Origin: Neurospora intermedia
Lineage: Eukaryota > Ascomycota > Sordariomycetes > Sordariales > Sordariaceae
Assembly (NCBI GenBank): GCA_037102815.1
Contig: BTPP01000002.1
Span: 3,534,001-3,598,000, forward strand
Reading direction: 5' to 3'
DNA: 64,000 nt
A program made the translations under genes and the position numbers. Shown piece by piece: positions 62,427-64,000 of the stretch (positions within the stretch are counted from its first letter, which is position 1; the number at the start of each line of letters is the position of its first letter). Below the pieces are notes generated by a model. It was not told the origin of the DNA and searched no databases. It saw nothing but the letters and a program-made list of their open reading frames with translations.

Positions 62427-62924
62427 GGCGAAGGCGCATCAACATATCGCAACCACCCGAAGATCGACCTCCAATACAGACCGGCGGCGGCTTCGTTGTC
62501 TGGCTGGACTGGATAGGAGGACGCTCACCCAAGCAAAATCGGCCTGCAGCGGCAGCCTCACAAAAAGAACCCAAAGAGCCACCTCACGGCTCTGCATTTC
62601 GGCCCAGCCTCTTCACACCCATCGATTCGTTGTTACTAGCAACTCGTCTTCAAAATACTTGGGCGGCATCTCAGTCGTCTAGTCCGACATTTAAATGTGA
62701 GTTTGGATCGCCCCATGCACATGCTCTAACCGCGGCTCTTGTTTTTCTTTTTTCAATTCGCCTATAGTCTTCAACATTTCTGTAACGGCTCTCAATTTTG
62801 GGATCTTTTTCCTCAGTAGCACATTGTTTCCAACCGTCTCTGTTCATTGCGACAACATTGTGTCAGAGGGAAAAGAAAAACATCAGTTGTTCACATTTTG
62901 GATTTTATAACGCCTTCTAACACT

Positions 62925-64000
62925 ATGGACAGTTCATATTCCAATCACTGGTCCCACGTTGACCTCGCGTTTCACGACGTTAACAATCTTTTCACAAAAT
63001 CCACGGCAACCATGCCTCCTAGACGGATAACGCGGAGGTCGGCGGTGTCACCTTCGCCTGCCCTTTCCGATATAGGCACGCCAAAGCCTGGAAAGCGCGG
63101 GACTTTGATTCCTGTTGAGCAGGTCAGGAATCAAACGCCCACCAGATTCAGTCTCAGTTATGGCTCCTCATTGGTGGCTATGCCAGACAGGAACAAAACC
63201 GCCGCAGGTACTGATCTCGAAACGGCCTTCGCCGAGATACACGAAACTGTCAGGACCGACAATATCAAGGCTGAGGCTCGACGTCGAGAGCTTGATGCGC
63301 GTAGGGGTAGCACAACTCCTGGCCCCAGACGCCCTGACCCAATTGAGGAAGAAACCGAAGAGGAGGAGGAAGAGGATGAGGAGGTTCAGGAAGAGAAGGA
63401 AGAAGACGATGACGACAACCAAGATGGCTACTACAATGACGAGGAAGAAGAGGAACCCGAACCAGACCCGCCCCGGCGTGCTACGAAACCAGCACAAACT
63501 CTCAACAAGCTACAAGATCAGATTGAGAAGGCAAAGCTACTAGAAAAGCAAAGGGCGGAGGAGAGGGCAGCGGAAGAAAGGGAGAAAGCGGAGAAGGACG
63601 CCGCGGAGAGAGAAAGGAAGAGAGTGGACAAAAACAAGAAGGACAAAGAAGAGAGGGAAAAGAGGGAAACGGCTGAGAAAGAAAAGAAGGAACAGGCCGC
63701 GAAAGCTCAGCAAGAAGCCAAAGCAAAGGTTGCGCGTGAGGCCCAAGACCGAGCGGAACGAGAAGCCAAGAAACGAGCACGCGACGAGGAGGACTATGAC
63801 CAGGCCGAGCTGGAACGTGCCGAACGAAATGCTCGGCTGAAACGTGAGCGTTCTGAAGATGCGCGGCGTCAAGCCGAACAGCAGCACGCAGCAGAGGCCG
63901 CGCGTAAGAAGGAAGAGCAACGCCAAGCTCGAGAGGCAAGCGAAGCAGAGATGGCAAGCCTGGAGGAAGCAAGGACGCAGGCTATGCGACCACCCCCTCC
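62925..64000 (+). CDS. Charged coiled-coil protein, 5' part (possibly Sad1/SUN family); truncated by the window end
   Basis: The frame from ATG 62925 (or the in-frame ATG 63012, MPPRRITRRS, which has a better context) stays open to the window edge, 358 codons. The N-terminus is basic with SP motifs (SAVSPSPALSDIGTPKPGKR), followed by TPTRFSLSYGSS. Then come a strongly acidic stretch (Glu/Asp-rich, about residues 145-185) and a long Lys/Glu/Arg/Ala coiled coil that continues past the end. Basic N-terminus, SYGSS and acidic/coiled middle resemble fungal Sad1-type SUN proteins of the nuclear envelope and spindle pole body, but the diagnostic membrane and SUN domains lie outside the window. It could equally be an unrelated coiled-coil protein. 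Confidence 0.65.
   Translation, partial: MDSSYSNHWSHVDLAFHDVNNLFTKSTATMPPRRITRRSAVSPSPALSDIGTPKPGKRGTLIPVEQVRNQTPTRFSLSYGSSLVAMPDRNKTAAGTDLETAFAEIHETVRTDNIKAEARRRELDARRGSTTPGPRRPDPIEEETEEEEEEDEEVQEEKEEDDDDNQDGYYNDEEEEEPEPDPPRRATKPAQTLNKLQDQIEKAKLLEKQRAEERAAEEREKAEKDAAERERKRVDKNKKDKEEREKRETAEKEKKEQAAKAQQEAKAKVAREAQDRAEREAKKRARDEEDYDQAELERAERNARLKRERSEDARRQAEQQHAAEAARKKEEQRQAREASEAEMASLEEARTQAMRPPP

Larger units (their letters stand above)
59609..62924. other. 3.3-kb divergent promoter region
   Basis: It lies between the epimerase and the gene running off the right end. It contains several small microsatellites (below), a CAACAACAA-rich patch near 61830-61850 and CT-rich leader sequence at the right. 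Short frames on both strands lack recognisable domains. No gene is supported. Confidence 0.35.

Overview
This is nuclear DNA of a filamentous ascomycete, most likely Sordariomycetes close to Neurospora/Sordaria (inference). The reasons are short introns of about 55-150 bp with GTAAGT-type donors, CTAAC/CTGAC branch sites and AG acceptors, genes on both strands with 0.4-3.8 kb between them, a HET-domain gene, a CHIP-type U-box gene (a family absent from budding yeast), and Neurospora-like start contexts such as CACAATGGC. I see no transposon, viral relic, tRNA, rRNA or CRISPR array. The exon structures below were built by hand: every junction was chosen so that frame, splice signals and family similarity agree.

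Left part (0-17 kb), mostly housekeeping: a NIPA-type Mg transporter (+), a CHIP/STUB1 co-chaperone ubiquitin ligase (+) whose first intron is GC-AG, a single-pass membrane SH3 protein resembling Fus1 (-), a 3.8 kb interval without genes, the H/ACA snoRNP assembly factor NAF1 (-), and the ER mannosyltransferase ALG9 (+), divergent from NAF1.

Middle (17.6-29.1 kb), accessory in character: a 1044-residue HET-domain protein (+), an Old Yellow Enzyme flavin oxidoreductase (-), a four-exon F-box protein (-), and a small F-box protein with a C-terminal membrane anchor (-).

Next (30-42 kb): exonuclease V (+), cytosolic prolyl-tRNA synthetase (-), the chaperonin subunit CCT1 (+, again with a GC-AG first intron), a 112-residue secreted four-cysteine protein with a clear TATA box (+), and an MCT-like MFS transporter (+).

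Right part (42-64 kb): a five-exon RING-containing SNF2 ATPase (-), a giant 1847-residue ankyrin-like protein (-) built on an unusual super-repeat of about 100 residues with a C-terminal coiled coil, a zeta-crystallin-type quinone oxidoreductase (+) with a possible mitochondrial pre-sequence, UDP-glucose 4-epimerase (-), and the 5' part of a charged coiled-coil protein (+) running off the window, possibly a Sad1/SUN protein.

The genes do not form one pathway. Protein quality control and nucleolar/translation genes (CHIP, CCT1, ProRS, NAF1) and sugar genes (ALG9, UDP-glucose 4-epimerase) are interspersed with fast-evolving families (HET, F-box, ankyrin). No wholly new system is proven. The strongest candidates for novelty are the ankyrin super-repeat protein, the tail-anchored F-box protein and the divergent SNF2-RING protein.
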